Source: Carposina sasakii
Taxonomy: Eukaryota > Arthropoda > Insecta > Lepidoptera > Carposinidae
Reading direction: 5' to 3'
Length of the DNA stretch: 64,000 nt
NCBI GenBank assembly: GCA_014607495.2
Contig: CP053162.1
Span: 1 to 64,000, forward strand
Each line of letters begins with the position of its first letter. Position 1 is the first letter of the stretch. Under the pieces are notes generated by a model. It saw only the letters and a program-made list of their open reading frames with translations. It ran no database searches and had not been told where the DNA came from. Below are positions 21,073 through 32,514 of this stretch, piece by piece. A program made the position numbers and the translations under genes.

Positions 21073-21309
21073 TCCTATTAATATTATAAACGCGAAAGTT
21101 TGTGAGGATGTATATATGTAAGGATGTTTGTTGCTCTTTTATGCAAAAACTACTAAATAGATTTTGATGAAAATTCACAATAATATAGCTTATCAGAATA
21201 ACACATAGAAAACAATTCATTATCCCGAGAAAATATTTTTATCCCGGCTAATTATGATATTTTGTTTTTTTCTGCAGTCCACGCGGACGGAGTCGCGGGC
21301 GTCCACTAG
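21073..21309 (+). mobile_element. Helitron-like non-autonomous element
   Basis: Begins TCCTATTAATATTATAAACG after an A and ends CCACTAG before a T. The 3' end has a small GGACG/CGTCC hairpin just before CTAG. TC start, hairpin plus CTRR end and A/T flanks fit Helitrons. Internal text (GCGAAAGTTTGTGAGGATG) is of a type common in lepidopteran DNA. The superfamily call is by ends only. Confidence 0.6.
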
Positions 21310-21644
21310 TTCTTAATATAGGTAAATAAAATAAACAAGAACATGAATACATAATGTACCCATCTGATTTGATTAACAATAAACCTTATCAATAAATCTG
21401 TCTACTTCTTGATTTAGTAGAGTAGCAAGTACGTAAATTAGCAGCTAACCAGTTCACAGTTCAAAGGCGGCGTCGCGTGCAGTCTCACCCGCGACAGATT
21501 TAGACTTTGTTTATTACTTTCTATTCAGTGCGGACTAAATTTAGTCGAGTAACTGCTCACGTGTGCACCGAACTTTAGGCATATTGAGCAAATGAAGATG
21601 TTATTGTACGATGTATGTGGCGAATAGGTTGATTTAGTTGAAAA
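21310..21644. other. No gene; GC-rich spot at about 21455-21500
   Basis: AGGCGGCGTCGCGTGCAG and neighbours stand out against AT-rich sequence. A CACGTG word lies near 21558. No frame. Confidence 0.4.
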
Positions 21645-21845
21645 TTGTGAAATTACATTTTTGTTTGTGCACGCTAATCTTAGAAATAGCTGAATCGATT
21701 TCGATGCAGTTTTCAGGAATGTATTGTGACAGGTCACACTTAACATATAGGCTACTTTTTATTCCGGATTTTTTTTTTGCCCGGATAATTTCGACATTTA
21801 GTTTTTTCTGTAGTCCACGCGGACGGAGTCGCGAGCGTCCACTAG
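21645..21845 (+). mobile_element. Helitron-like element, second copy, different 5' part
   Basis: GATTTCGATGCAGTTTTCA, AACATATAGGCTACTTTTTA and the same CCACGCGGACGGAGTCGCG ... CCACTAG end. Related to the minus-strand copies at 37066 and 51948. Confidence 0.6.
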
Positions 21846-22013
21846 TTGCTAATATGTTTAGGAATTTCTCCATACTACTTAAAAACAGTAACTAATGTAG
21901 GTTGGCCACCGAGTTCAGAGTGTAGAGCTAAATGGTGTGCAAACACATCTTAATAGAAAAAAAAAATAGTTTGTATATCTACTTGACTAGTATACTGGAT
22001 ATTTACATCTGGC

Positions 22014-22115
22014 ATCCGCTGTGCTGAACGTGGCTCTAGGATCTCATTAGTGAACCTGCAGTCCTGGCTGCCCCGTTTTGGAATCATACCCTTGTGTACA
22101 TGTATGTATGTTTGT
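22014..22115 (-). repeat. Dispersed repeat family C fragment
   Basis: AACGTGGCTCTAGGATCTCA and GCAGTCCTGGCTGCCCC in reverse orientation, ending in a TATG run. Confidence 0.65.
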
Positions 22116-22126
22116 AAGTATTTGTC

Positions 22127-22176
22127 ATCATCATCGTCAGCCTATTGCAGTCCACTGCTGGACGTAGGCCTCGCCC
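22127..22176 (-). repeat. RTE-tailed retroposon, 3'-end fragment
   Basis: TCATCATCGTCAGCCTATTG followed by CAGTCCACTGCTGGACGTAG. Confidence 0.8.
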
Positions 22177-22277
22177 AGAGTCTGATCTATGTCTGATCTA
22201 CTACTTACATGCAAAATAGTGCGTCTCTCCAACCTCAACAGTAATGACTATTGTATACGTGCTCACATACTTAATTC

Positions 22278-22345
22278 AATAAATAGAATAGAATAGAATA
22301 GATTTTATTTGAAAATTACACATACACGGACAGAAGTAACATAGA
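22278..22345 (-). repeat. LINE 3'-end fragment, reverse
   Basis: AATAGAATAGAATAGATTTT then ATTTGAAAATTACACATAC, like the reversed tail of lepidopteran LINEs. Confidence 0.5.
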
Positions 22346-22823
22346 AAATATCAAATAATAACGAACATCGACCACAAAAACCTGATTGGCAATAAGTTAC
22401 AGATCGTGCAAAATCTGATCTTGCGAAAATCTTGCGAAGCCACAGAGTACTAAATAGTGGCAGAATGCAAAACCGGTATTTGCCGACTTCGTAAGTAGCA
22501 ATACAAAATCGATTAAAATCACTAAGCTAATTTTATTTCCAAGAAACTGGAGTCCTTTTAATAATCAGCAGAAATATCTTAAAATTGCCGTCAATACTCG
22601 CCATTAAGGATAAAGCTAATCTTGCTTAAGAGTATTTAAAAATGAGCAAAACAGTGCTTTTAACCGCCGGCGGTCTTAACATGGAGCTGGTAATACGAGG
22701 AGTTGTATTAATTAATGTCACCTCTAATTAAAATTGAAATCACAATCCCTAACCTTCATTGAACCTATGCCACCTACCATAGATTCATTCCACCCTTGAT
22801 CATTTACTCTATCACCACTACGT
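22346..22823. other. No feature recognised
   Basis: AT-rich, nothing recognisable. Confidence 0.5.
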
Positions 22824-22882
22824 TAAACGGCTGTGGGCTCTCCCTTATGATCCTGTAGCTCTGCCTACCTCATTTCGGGAAT
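22824..22882 (-). repeat. Dispersed repeat family C fragment
   Basis: ACGGCTGTGGGCTCTCCCTT and ATGATCCTGTAGCTCTG match the reversed family core. Confidence 0.55.
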
Positions 22883-22914
22883 TCAGCAGTCTTCAAATTC
22901 AGTCTTCAGTTCAA

Positions 22915-23023
22915 TCTTGAAAAATAAAAATGTGATTTCGAGTCTCAAATTTTGTGGATAGGTTCTCTACAGTGGGCTATTTACGTAGCTTTTCGCTTAA
23001 CATACCCTTTTTGTTACACCCTG
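22915..23023. repeat. MITE family A, right half
   Basis: Centre plus intact right arm (TTTTCGCTTAACATACCC then TTGTTACACCCTG). The left arm is absent. Confidence 0.8.
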
Positions 23024-23202
23024 TATAAACGTAATAATACTAGCCAACAATATAACATATTATTTGTAAAGTAATTAAAATACTTCCAATATTAGATACC
23101 TATATATGAAGCCTTCATTTATCGCGTTTTATATAAATGACGTGATGAAATTTACCACTATTGGGGAAAATTGAGGTGACATACGAGTATCTATATGAAA
23201 TA

Positions 23203-23459
23203 GGCCGCGTGGTGCCGGCAGAGTAGAATTCGTACCACCCCATGTCTGCCCGTGGGTATCATACGAGGCGATTAAGGGTTTCCAGGAGAAGGGCAGCAGC
23301 GCATCCCGTGTTGACATCATAGTCCAAGATACAAACTGCGGTCGCCAACCCGCCTGCCCAGCGTGGTGACTATGGGCAAATACCCCCCATGGCAGTCTTA
23401 TGGCGTGCCCTGCTGAAGACCTACGTCCAGCAGTGGACTGCAATAGGCTGATGATGATG
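23203..23459 (+). mobile_element. RTE-tailed short retroposon, complete, 10-bp target duplication
   Basis: 257-bp unit from GGCCGCGTGGTGCCGGCAG to GGACTGCAATAGGCTGATGA with a (TGA)n tail. Identical 10-mers ATATGAAATA flank it at 23193-23202 and 23460-23469. The same 5' start in the copies at 14089, 41373 and 52227 shows a fixed-length SINE-like unit, not random LINE truncation. The (TGA)n tail suggests use of RTE-type machinery. Confidence 0.85.
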
Positions 23460-23513
23460 ATATGAAATACATAAATAATGTTATGGACTTTTGCTATTTA
23501 TATTTACTTACTG

Positions 23514-23631
23514 TCTTCGTTTCTAACTAAGGTTTCTATAGGTATGTTTCTACCCTGTTTGTCTTATATAATTGATGATATTGTATCTGTGTATCTATTA
23601 TCGTCAAATAAAGACCTATTCTATTCTATGG
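23514..23631 (+). repeat. LINE 3' UTR fragment, copy 2
   Basis: Matches 18296-18406: TTGTATCTGTGTATCTATTA and TCAAATAAAGACC followed by a TTCTATTCTATG end. Confidence 0.6.
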
Positions 23632-24119
23632 TAGTCTCAAAATTGAGAAAGCCCCTCCTCACTATATTCTCCTTCATGTTAGGTACGTTGCACCCAGTGC
23701 AAGTGTTGTTTCGGACGGCGAAAGATAAAACCTAATTTATTTTAAGGTGAGGTTAATTTATTTAATGTTTTTAACGTACATAAAAATATGCTTTTTATTA
23801 CTTTCGGGACTACACAGCCGCTTTCTCAGAACATTTTGGTTAGTGTTATTGAGTGATGTTTTCAACTGACTCCACCTTGTACAAAAAATATTATAGTTAC
23901 ATATAGATTAATACCCTGATATACAGTAGTTTATATAAGTTCGCCAATAGATATCGACATTTAAATTGTCGAAAATTTATTCTAGCTAGCACATGAATCT
24001 TAACTCTATAAAATATCTTGGTTTAAGATGGTATAAGTACTTAATCTTTATCCTTGCTGTCTAGCGTTGTTATAATGCGCATCTACTAATTATTATTTTA
24101 TGTAAAAAAAAATATTCTT
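23632..24119. other. No feature recognised
   Basis: AT-rich, nothing recognisable. Confidence 0.5.
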
Positions 24120-24250
24120 ATTTTTATTTTTATTCTTTATTGCACATACACAAAAAGAAATATGAAATACAATATAAAAGAAGAGATGCATGTACAATGG
24201 CAAGCTTATCTCTACTAGAGATCTCTTCCATTGCTGGTACATTGTACATT
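24120..24250 (-). repeat. LINE 3'-end fragment, reverse
   Basis: Begins with a T-rich run and TTTATTGCACATACAC (reversed polyadenylation signal and tail), then GCAAGCTTATCTCTACTAGA and GATCTCTTCCA. The order resembles reversed lepidopteran LINE 3' UTRs. Confidence 0.55.
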
Positions 24251-24603
24251 GATAAATTGTACAACCAGTGGATTAAATCTGACTAAACAATATCTATAGG
24301 TATAGCTTATGTATTAACTCTGATATACTTATAAGCTATCTAACGACCAAGTTTTATAATCCATTCGGTAGCTTTATACGAAACAGTTAAAAAACAAGCA
24401 TCAAATTTCTACATTTATTATATTGGCAGGATATGAAAGTACAGTTAAAATAATATTACTATCTACCCTATCTTCATATGGCTGCCCACTAACCACTAAT
24501 CCATGTGTCCCGGCTTCGTTTACGTAAGCCAAGAAAATTCTATTATCCGAATTATTTTGTTCAAAAATATTTAAATGGTTTTACTGAATTATAGGTACGT
24601 ATA
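24251..24603. other. No feature recognised
   Basis: AT-rich, nothing recognisable. Confidence 0.5.
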
Positions 24604-24863
24604 CAGGGTGTAACAGAAAGGGTATGTTAAGCGAAAAGCTGTATGAATAGCCCACTATAGAGAACCTATTTCCAAAATTTGAGACTCGAAATCACATTTT
24701 TATTTTTCAAGTTCGTATGAAAATTTCTGAGATATTTAAAAATTCTCCATACTATCGGGAAAAATAAACATGTGATTTCGGATCTCAAATTTTGTGGATA
24801 GATTCTCTATGGCGGGCTATTTACATAGCTTTTCGCTTAACATACCCTTTTTGTTACACACTG
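24604..24863. mobile_element. MITE family A, complete copy 4
   Basis: 260-bp palindrome, CAGGGTGTAACAGAAAGGG to TTGTTACACACTG, flanked by ATA/TATA. The arms closely match copies at 2995 and 19964. Confidence 0.9.
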
Positions 24864-25435
24864 TATAGGTATATACTTACTTTCATAGTGTTTTAAAAAG
24901 TGTATATTTATAGTCCAGAGATATTGAATTAGAAATAGATATTGAGTGTCTAAGTAACCTACTCTCACATATAGAAACAATTATCATGTTATTAGCCTTT
25001 TAAAAAATTGTAAAACAGAGTAAACTAGGTATTTTAAACTATGTCTAATAGTTTAAAAGGAAAATAGTTTTTAAGCCGTAATAAAAAAAGAAATATATTG
25101 TTATTCATGCTTATTATGCAAATATGTAAAACTTTATGCAAATAGAAAATATAAAGTACCTAATTATAGTAAACCGATTACGATGCAATAAAATCAAGTT
25201 TTGCGGCGAATCAGTAGCGATAATTGTAAAAAAGAACCTACGTATGGAATTCAAAACATTTTCGAATTAATAAATCGCTTCGTACTCAATAATCTCAAGT
25301 ATTTACCGACGATGTTGCCACTTAAGCATAATAAAATACAATAAAAAAGGTATAAAATTTATCTCTTGCCTGAATAATTACGAAATCGAGGTAGTAGTAT
25401 GTTTGAAGTTAACTGATTTCAAAAAGAAGATTATA
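24864..25435. other. No feature recognised
   Basis: AT-rich, nothing recognisable. Confidence 0.5.
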
Positions 25436-25813
25436 CAGGGTGATTTTTGGTCGTCAACGTTCCCGAAAACTACGGAATCTCCTCATCATCACGATCATTT
25501 TTCTCCATGGAAGCATACCTGGGAAGTTTCTGGTTTTCAAAATATTAGGGTCCAAAGTTGAGTAAATAGACTGCGTTTTTCTGCATAAATGCACATAGAC
25601 GCGCGTAGCAAGATTTTTTCTTAAAAATATAATAAAATAAAAGTCTATAAAAAAACTAACATAAACACTAGACACTATAAATTTCGCCAGATCAAGTAAT
25701 TTAAAAAAAATTGAAAAAAAAAAAATCCCAGCATTTTTTTTTGGCATAAACTTACTTTATTTGATGTATAGAATACGTACCCTTCGTTAAAGGTGGCCAC
25801 AAAAAAACACCTG
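25436..25813 (-). mobile_element. MITE family B, copy 2 (reverse)
   Basis: Reverse complement of copy 1: CAGGGTGATTTTTGGTCGTC at the left and GGTGGCCACAAAAAAACACC at the right. Its minus-strand 97-codon frame lies wholly inside the repeat and is not kept in other copies, so I do not call it a gene. Confidence 0.9.
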
Positions 25814-26895
25814 TATAATATATTTTATATTTAGTTATTTATATTCGTAAAAGCGCATACCTTTAAGCTCCAGATAGAGTATTACAGAAAACAAACTTTA
25901 TCTCACATTATTTGTTTTAAATCACCATCTGCGATTCTAGTTATTATTACTTCACATATTTTACGAACACTTCACAAAATCAACTCGAGTATTTTTTTTT
26001 TCAGTATTCTTCAAATCATGTCACAACATCACCACCAAAACACTGCAGCAAATCATTTACATCCAATTCCAAACTAAACGACTTTTGATAAGCACGTAAG
26101 TAAACTCGCTAGGCAAGTAGTGTAAACGAGCGCTAGGGCGGGCGGCAGACGGGCGAGGGCGGCGGCGGTTGGGCCTCGACTGAGGCGCGCAGGGTCTCAC
26201 GATGGGCGGGAATAAGCAGGAACGGGCCTTGGTAAAGTTGGCAACTATGTTTGTAAGTGCCTGATTTGGGAAAGTTTAATAGCGGGGCCTTTGAGGAAAA
26301 AGTTTGCCGATTTGGAAGTTACCTAGATTGTTTTTATGTATTAGAATGAAGAATAGATAGGTAGGTATAACGTTATTATGTCAAATAAACATTTAAAAAC
26401 TATTTTCTTAAAATGTACTGCATTACCGGAATTGGCCCACCACTCATTCCCGCCTCTGCAACTCCTGCAAGCCAGGATCAACAGAGGCGACCAGAAAAAT
26501 TCATAACAAAGCATAGAAAATCCCGGGGGGACCAACTAGCGACTAAACTAATAGAAAAACAGAATATGAAGTCTGATGATAGATGATAGATGCGCTATTA
26601 AATTAAGCGCTGACTGACTAAATTATTATGGCTACCTATAAGTTATTATGCTAATTATAAGAGTGACAAAATTCTTCTGAAGCCACGAAAATTGTGCTTA
26701 GATGAGATAAGGTCATAATGATAAAATTTATCTGAAGATAGATACAATAGAATAATTTTTAACATAAGTTTACGAGCATTAGACCAGAGTTTACATTCCC
26801 GAAGGATATGATAGGATATTTGTTCTACGGGACAATGTACTGCATTAGTTATGTCTCATCAATTAGTAATAGTCCTGAGCTAATTAGGAGCTTCA
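25814..26895. other. No gene; strong GC island at about 26125-26215
   Basis: Runs such as GGGCGGGCGGCAGACGGGCG make this one of the most GC-rich spots. On the minus strand TCAGTC (complement of 26178-26183) fits an arthropod initiator. A plus-strand CACGTAAGT at about 26094-26102 fits a splice donor. No frame supports an exon on either strand. Confidence 0.35.
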
Positions 26896-26972
26896 CAAGA
26901 TTACATCAGCTGCATTTTATTATGCCAGAACTGCAGGATCATAAGGGAGATCACAAAACCAGGATATTTTAA
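26896..26972 (+). repeat. Dispersed repeat family C, decayed fragment
   Basis: ATTACATCAGCTGCATTTTA then GCCAGAACTGCAGGATCATA and GGGAGATCACA. Confidence 0.5.
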
Positions 26973-27106
26973 TTGAACGGTTATGTTAATTAGTCAAGTA
27001 ACCAGAATTTAATTATGGAAAACATTCAAATGCAGGAATTTCCTTATGATGATGAAAGCCTCCATATTGGCAGCTTATTACGACACGTTTGGCGCAACGT
27101 CTAGTT

Positions 27107-27520
27107 CAGTGGTTCTCTATCTTTCGTATTCTGGTTCAATTTTTACCCGACTGTGCCAGAAGGAGGGATATTTTTTCGAGTGTGCGTACATGTATGAAGG
27201 TATTTTGAATTTGAATGTATATTTTTAGGCACTGCTTGAGAAGAGTACCTATTAGATTGGTCTCAGCCGTGAGATTGACACAAGTTACATCAAATTTTTA
27301 CGGCAGCCGATGTTTTTGGTTTTTTTGTTGATTTTTTTACATTTTCTTTTGCATACAGTAATTTAATAACTTAGTTCGGGTTTAGTCCCATTAAATTAAA
27401 GTCAATAGTCCATTCAATTGCTGTTAAATCTAATGTAAAGCTAAGTTTGACCATAATGTCATATGATCTAGGACAGAACCACCTCTCCTTTAGCGGACAT
27501 CCCCAGTTTGAGAACCAATG
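27107..27520. mobile_element. Old hAT-like element remnant
   Basis: Left end CAGTGGTTCTCTATCTTTCG. The right end on the other strand is CATTGGTTCTCAAACTGGGG. Both resemble the common hAT terminus CAGTGGTTCTCAA. The flanking 8-mers (GTCTAGTT and ATCTCGTC) match at only 5 of 8 bases, so the pairing is uncertain. A dispersed-repeat piece (ACCCGACTGTGCCAGAAGG) lies inside at about 27146. No transposase frame. Confidence 0.4.
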
Positions 27521-27853
27521 ATCTCGTCCACCATAAGTCGAGCGATCGCAATTAACACGATCGGGAACAGAACCCACGACCGGTCCTACACCCGTTACAG
27601 ACCTACTTTTCACTCTGGTTCGTTCATGAAAACTATAGTTAACGCCAGTTTACATTGTAAATAACTTAGCTTAACGTGTACTTGGTGAGATTTATAGGTG
27701 CACTGTTGGTTAGCGGTAAATTGGATATTGAATTCGAATCCTGAGCAAGGCAATATTTAGTTCGTTTAGCTCTTATTTAAATGTGGTGGTTAAATACGCG
27801 TAAACTTTGAACACCAAAACTTGTGGAGAAATAGGTACATCTTTTTGAAACTT
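27521..27853. other. No feature recognised
   Basis: AT-rich, nothing recognisable. Confidence 0.5.
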
Positions 27854-27962
27854 ATACAGGATGTTAAAAGAGTATTTGTATCAAGTGAAATACTATGAAA
27901 TTATCCTATATAGAAACTATCAACGAAATTTGAGACACGAAATCACATGTTTATTTTGCAGA
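27854..27962. repeat. MITE family A, decayed left half
   Basis: ATACAGGATGTTAAAAGAG, then TTTGAGACACGAAATCACAT and GTTTATTTTGCAG, a diverged left arm. Confidence 0.6.
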
Positions 27963-28156
27963 TACTTACTATGGAGATATTCTTAGAGCCAATGTTTCCA
28001 ATGCTAGGCTACCTCACAGCCTATCTATAAGTTAATGCTGTCTCTTTCTTGATCAAGTTTTTGTGAAAGATAGACAGACATCTATCTGACCATTGGAAAA
28101 AAAGGCTTTCAAAAAAATAAGGAATGATCATACAATCTTGAAAAATAAACACGTTA

Positions 28157-28303
28157 AATATTTTATTGTATCAGACGTTACTATTCGGAAGTTCAAATTA
28201 AATTAGCAGCTATGTTTTTATGGTTGCATGCTAGGTGCTTGGATCTGGCTTCTCATGTATGTAGGGAGGATATAGGGCCCGGTGGTGGGCGACCCCTCAA
28301 TCG
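28157..28303 (-). mobile_element. Short retroposon-like element, 14-bp target duplication
   Basis: A 147-bp insert flanked by identical 14-mers AAATAAACACGTTA (28143-28156 and 28304-28317). On the minus strand it starts CGATTGAGGGGTCGCCC, passes CCACCGGGCCCTAT and CATGCAACCATAAA, and ends GAACTTCCGAATAGTAACG / TCTGATACAAT. The same start and end frame the big hairpin at 55500-55995, so this is its simple or internally deleted relative. Confidence 0.85.
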
Positions 28304-28317
28304 AAATAAACACGTTA

Positions 28318-29662
28318 TTTTGTGTCTTTCCATAGATTCTCCAGGGTAAGTCATTGTCAATAGCGCAAAGTATTCACTTTTCGTACTCATATTAACGATT
28401 TCTAAAGCTCTATTTCTAGACACCTAATAATTAAATTTCAACCTACATACCTACGAGTAACTGTGGATATCGGTGACACATTGTGAGCTGACAGTAGTTA
28501 ACTAACCTAAACCGGGGTAGGTAATAGAATGGCAAGGCAAAGCTTGTTACAGCTGCTAGAGCTAGATTTATTACAGGTAGCTGGCGGTTTGACACCTTCT
28601 AGTTGGTTTGAAGTTAGCTAGCTGATTATTTCACTACAAGTCTCTAGAATTCAATATTAAATAAACTTATTCTGCGTATTAATGTGGAAGTTAGTAAGGA
28701 ATTGATAATTGTTAAGCTTTGGTTTTTAAGGATAGCGATCTTGAAGGTACGTTTCACATATTGGCACCGCAAAATGGCCGTGGTTTTGTGTACGTACGGA
28801 CGCCATACGAGTATCACATCGTTTTGCGTACGGACGCTATATGACATCACTGCCATCCTAGGAAGCTTTTAGTCTTTCACGAAAACCTATCGAGTAGACT
28901 CTGATGAAACTTAGCAGTCTTGTAACTGTAGCGGACGATGTCGCGGGTGACCACTAGTAAACAGCAATCTCTTCTACAACAGCAATTTTTAAAACACTAA
29001 CCTCAACCTGATAAATAAAATCTATTACCCCATAGTGGACGATGCCCCTTTATTTACCAAGCTTTCCATTCCCACATTTTGTATCCCATAATTAGTCCAC
29101 ATTCGCCACATTCTGTCCCACAGGCTGAGCCTGAGATAAAATCACTGAGCCTAGCGCCTGCAAGCACTTTGCATACAAAACCCTCTAACTCTCGAATCGA
29201 CAACCTTTGCCGAACTTATTGTCTTGTCTTTGAGCTTATACGATTGTTTGTCTGTTTGTTACGCTATACGGAACTGTATAATAAAATTATTTTAGATTTT
29301 TATATTTTTTTGTTAAGTGTAGGTAATATTTAAATTGTACCACCATTTTGCTGATATTCTAATTGGTTCGCGCTTTTAGCGATTAAAGGTTTATATCTTT
29401 CTATGTCTTTTATTTGAGTACCTAACGAATGTACTTACATAAAATCTTCACATTCACACTTTATACTTACATAGGTACCTTAACATGTATTTTGTTTTTG
29501 GTGTCTCCTATTTCAAGAAAATGCAAATATGGAAATAAAAATATCCATAGAAAAGGTCAATGTGATTGTGGAACTTGTAGCGGAGCCATCTATCGGATGC
29601 AGGAGAGAACCACAATCGAATGCAAAAATCCTGGAACGCAATATCGAAGTTTCTCACAATGA
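28318..29662. other. No gene; small tandem duplication and Helitron-like scrap
   Basis: About 28762-28845 holds an old tandem duplication (GTACGGACGC twice, about 38 bases apart). About 28885-28958 has GGACGATGTCGCGGGTGACC and ACTAGT like the Helitron-like 3' end. Frames are short and without motifs. Confidence 0.45.
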
Positions 29663-29716
29663 TTGGAATATATACATAGGCCACAGAACAACTAGTGGCC
29701 TATGTATATGTTCCAA
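29663..29716. repeat. 22-bp near-perfect hairpin
   Basis: Arms 29663-29684 and 29695-29716 (21 of 22 pairs) around a 10-base loop. The arm core is ATATACATAGGCCAC. Frames on both strands read the same WNIYIGH peptide through it, so it looks like a head-to-head junction. Confidence 0.9.
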
Positions 29717-30638
29717 CCACCCCCACATTGGTGTCCCCTGTGAACTGGACATACGCAACCTTCAGGCTTCAGGAACTCCACCATCATGGCAGCATTCCGC
29801 AGCAAAGGTATCACAACAACATTAAATTTGGTCACACTTAGATCGATATACTTCACGTTCCTTACTAATCCATGCCTAGTAGCATGACCAACGAAACGCG
29901 ATATGATAAACCGATTTATCGACATTTAGCCTGTCAAAATACGATAAATATAGCCGCCATGTTGAATTTTGTATAGAGACGATATCATATCGTACGATAC
30001 GTGTACGCTGGTGTCCAAACTCGACATAGTATCATACTTTTTATTTTTTTATTTATTTATTATTTTACAATCAATCATTACATAGGTGTAACGAACAGGA
30101 ACAACATTTAAACCATTGAGGTTTGTGTGTTGTGCAGTCTGCTCATTAAAAATTGGTTACCATAGTTATGTATAGGTCATAATAAATTTGTCCAGGACAA
30201 CAAAACTTCACTCAATATGTACGCGACCGAGCTTCAAGCAAACTTAATACATCTCTATAGCCGACCATGAGATAATGTCGAATATTGACAGAAAGCAGTA
30301 GACATGCTATAAACACGGCTGTCAATCAGTCAGTCAGCTGTTTTTACAAGGTGTAACATATCTAACTGCTATTTAGTTTTTTGTACTAGCTAATATCTCG
30401 ATCTTTATGGATAAGCTCATCATTAGCCATTAAAACATTCACTTCATCACATTTACCACTATAAAATTATTAATAAAGAAAATTAAAAAAATTCTTCACC
30501 CGAGTGGGAATCTACCATTATCAGTAACATTTCCATCTTGTCCGTGTGGTCAAGTGGCATGCGAAACAATCATAAATCAATATTACTACTTTAAGATATA
30601 TTATCTGTGCAGTAAACATGATGTATTTAGTGTCATTA
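29717..30638. other. No gene
   Basis: A T-rich stretch at about 30028-30085 (TTTATTTATTTATTATTTTA) may be a reversed LINE tail. GCCGCCATGTTG near 29952 matches the YY1/PHO site by eye. The rest is AT-rich. Confidence 0.4.
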
Positions 30639-30653
30639 ACGCCACCTATTGGC
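30639..30653 (-). promoter_or_regulatory. CTCF-like motif
   Basis: On the minus strand CCAATAGGTGGCGTT fits about 12 of 14 positions of the CTCF consensus. Single sites like this also occur by chance. Confidence 0.25.
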
Positions 30654-31581
30654 ACGTGATTGGACTACAACATAAACTCGCAGTCAAAAGAACTACTCTT
30701 TTGTGGAACCAATGATTTATAATGCTGTTCGGAAATACAGGAGCAATTGTAAATCCTATTAAATGGTGAGATAAAATTTAATTTTCTATGTTAAGGATCA
30801 GTGGACATATGTATGAGAATTTACGAGAGTATATACTTGCATAATTAGTTTTAATGGGTCGTCTTTGTCAGGTGTATTAATTATCTTACGTGTTTATTAT
30901 TATTTATGACTTAAGTATAGTAAGTTATGTGATTTAATATTTGTGCTTTGATAATCTTCAGGTTCATACTTAATAGTTCAAAGCTCAGACCAAAAACCAA
31001 TATGATAATCTAGCTAAGTAACTAGAAAGGTAAATTTTCCATTCTTGAGTCAAAATATTTCCCTGAATCCTAACAAAACAAATCTGGTCCCTCTAACAAA
31101 GTTTCCAAATTCAATACACTTAACAGATTTAAAATCGATCTAATTTGCATTTCGATTACATTGTCGCTTCTACCTGCGATCACATCTGTGTACAAAGTTG
31201 AGCAATTCTCAAATACTTGGCGCATCTAGTTTAGAGTAGCCATTACGTTTTACTGCGATTTCCGCGATACACTGCAGAATGATCCGAATTGAAAGTGTAG
31301 TTTTAATAGTACTGGGTGTAGATAGAGTTGCTGGATATGCCACGCTGACGTGTATTGTGTAATCAGTAATCACAAATATCTTTGACTTCGTATATTGCTA
31401 AATAGTTTATTTTACACATAAAATTTAGCATAAGTAAATCCAAGAAAAAATGGTTTGCTTAATTAAGGTGATTTATACTCGTGGTATACTGTAACCTTAA
31501 AATTGACTCATAGGAATTTTAATAAATAGGTATGTAGATACGTATTTTAATAACATATTAATACCTAGTTCATTTCTTTTT
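30654..31581. other. No feature recognised
   Basis: AT-rich, nothing recognisable. Confidence 0.5.
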
Positions 31582-31740
31582 AGGGCTCTGTACGAAAAAT
31601 ATAAAAAGGGACCTATAAAGGATCAATCGTGCGTCTGTAAGTCTGTCACAGCCAATTTGCTCCAAAAGTACTAGACCAAATTAGGTAAAATTTAGTAGTT
31701 AGGTGCAATCTAGTGACCCAAACACAGGTGAGTGAAGCAA
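31582..31740 (+). repeat. Decayed dispersed repeat of the AGGGTTCCGTA type
   Basis: AGGGCTCTGTACGAAAAATA, GGGACC, CGTGCGTCTGTAAGTCTGTC and the following line resemble a very common lepidopteran repeat with a TCCGTCTGTC stretch. Recognised from general knowledge; copy identity is low. Confidence 0.45.
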
Positions 31741-32514
31741 ATAAATAATTTACTGAAAACCTGTCTTCTTGACGCTATACATCAGTGTATTAGACATAAA
31801 GCAGAGTTGCGAACGGCTCTGCACAGACGCGCGCAAATCTTGCGGATTATCGCGAGTGGGGACGCGCCCTAAGCACTCGATAAATAAGTTGCGAATGAAA
31901 TTCACACGGTACAGTATTGTGTACACATCCGTTTATTTTACGTGTGTACCATAGTAGAGCTAAATATTTCGTTCCTCATGAATTTTATAGCGGGCTATGT
32001 TTTATTCTGAGCTAAGCTTTAAACCTATAGATACATAGCAAGTTTCATCAAATTATTCTGATGTGACCTACCTACCTTTTTGGTACCTGGACCTGCCTAC
32101 GCATCAGCTAGCATGCCAAAATAACTCTACAGTACTACCTTTCAAATCAGTCCGTTCACATTCAAATAGATTCCATATAAAATAATGCAGCGTGTCTGTA
32201 CAAAAATTCACATTCGTATGAATCCACCCTTCGACCAATAAATAAGGGTACATCCACGCGAACGACGGCGGTCGTTTGCATGCCAATACTATAGGATTAC
32301 TTCACCTTGATTAGTCGCCAGTGAGGGGCGACCCTTAGCTGTAATAGGTACACTTGATTAGCTGAGAATGTACCTGCAACAATAAGAATTAATTGTAAGG
32401 TTAGTCAGTTGAAGTAAATTAATTGCATTTTTTATGAAAGTAAAAAGATTTTTGTAGAGGTTAATACTGATAGTAATAAAGAGAGTTATGACCTTATGAC
32501 ATATGAGCAATATA
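31741..32514. other. No feature recognised
   Basis: Mixed composition, one GC-rich spot at about 31820-31875, no frame with a motif. Confidence 0.5.

Noticed and set aside
25454..25747. 97-codon minus-strand frame
   Set aside because: Lies wholly inside a family B MITE and is broken in the other copies.
26034..26102. First exon (MSQHHHQ frame) before GTAAGT
   Set aside because: The frame meets a stop before the donor, so it cannot be a coding exon as read.
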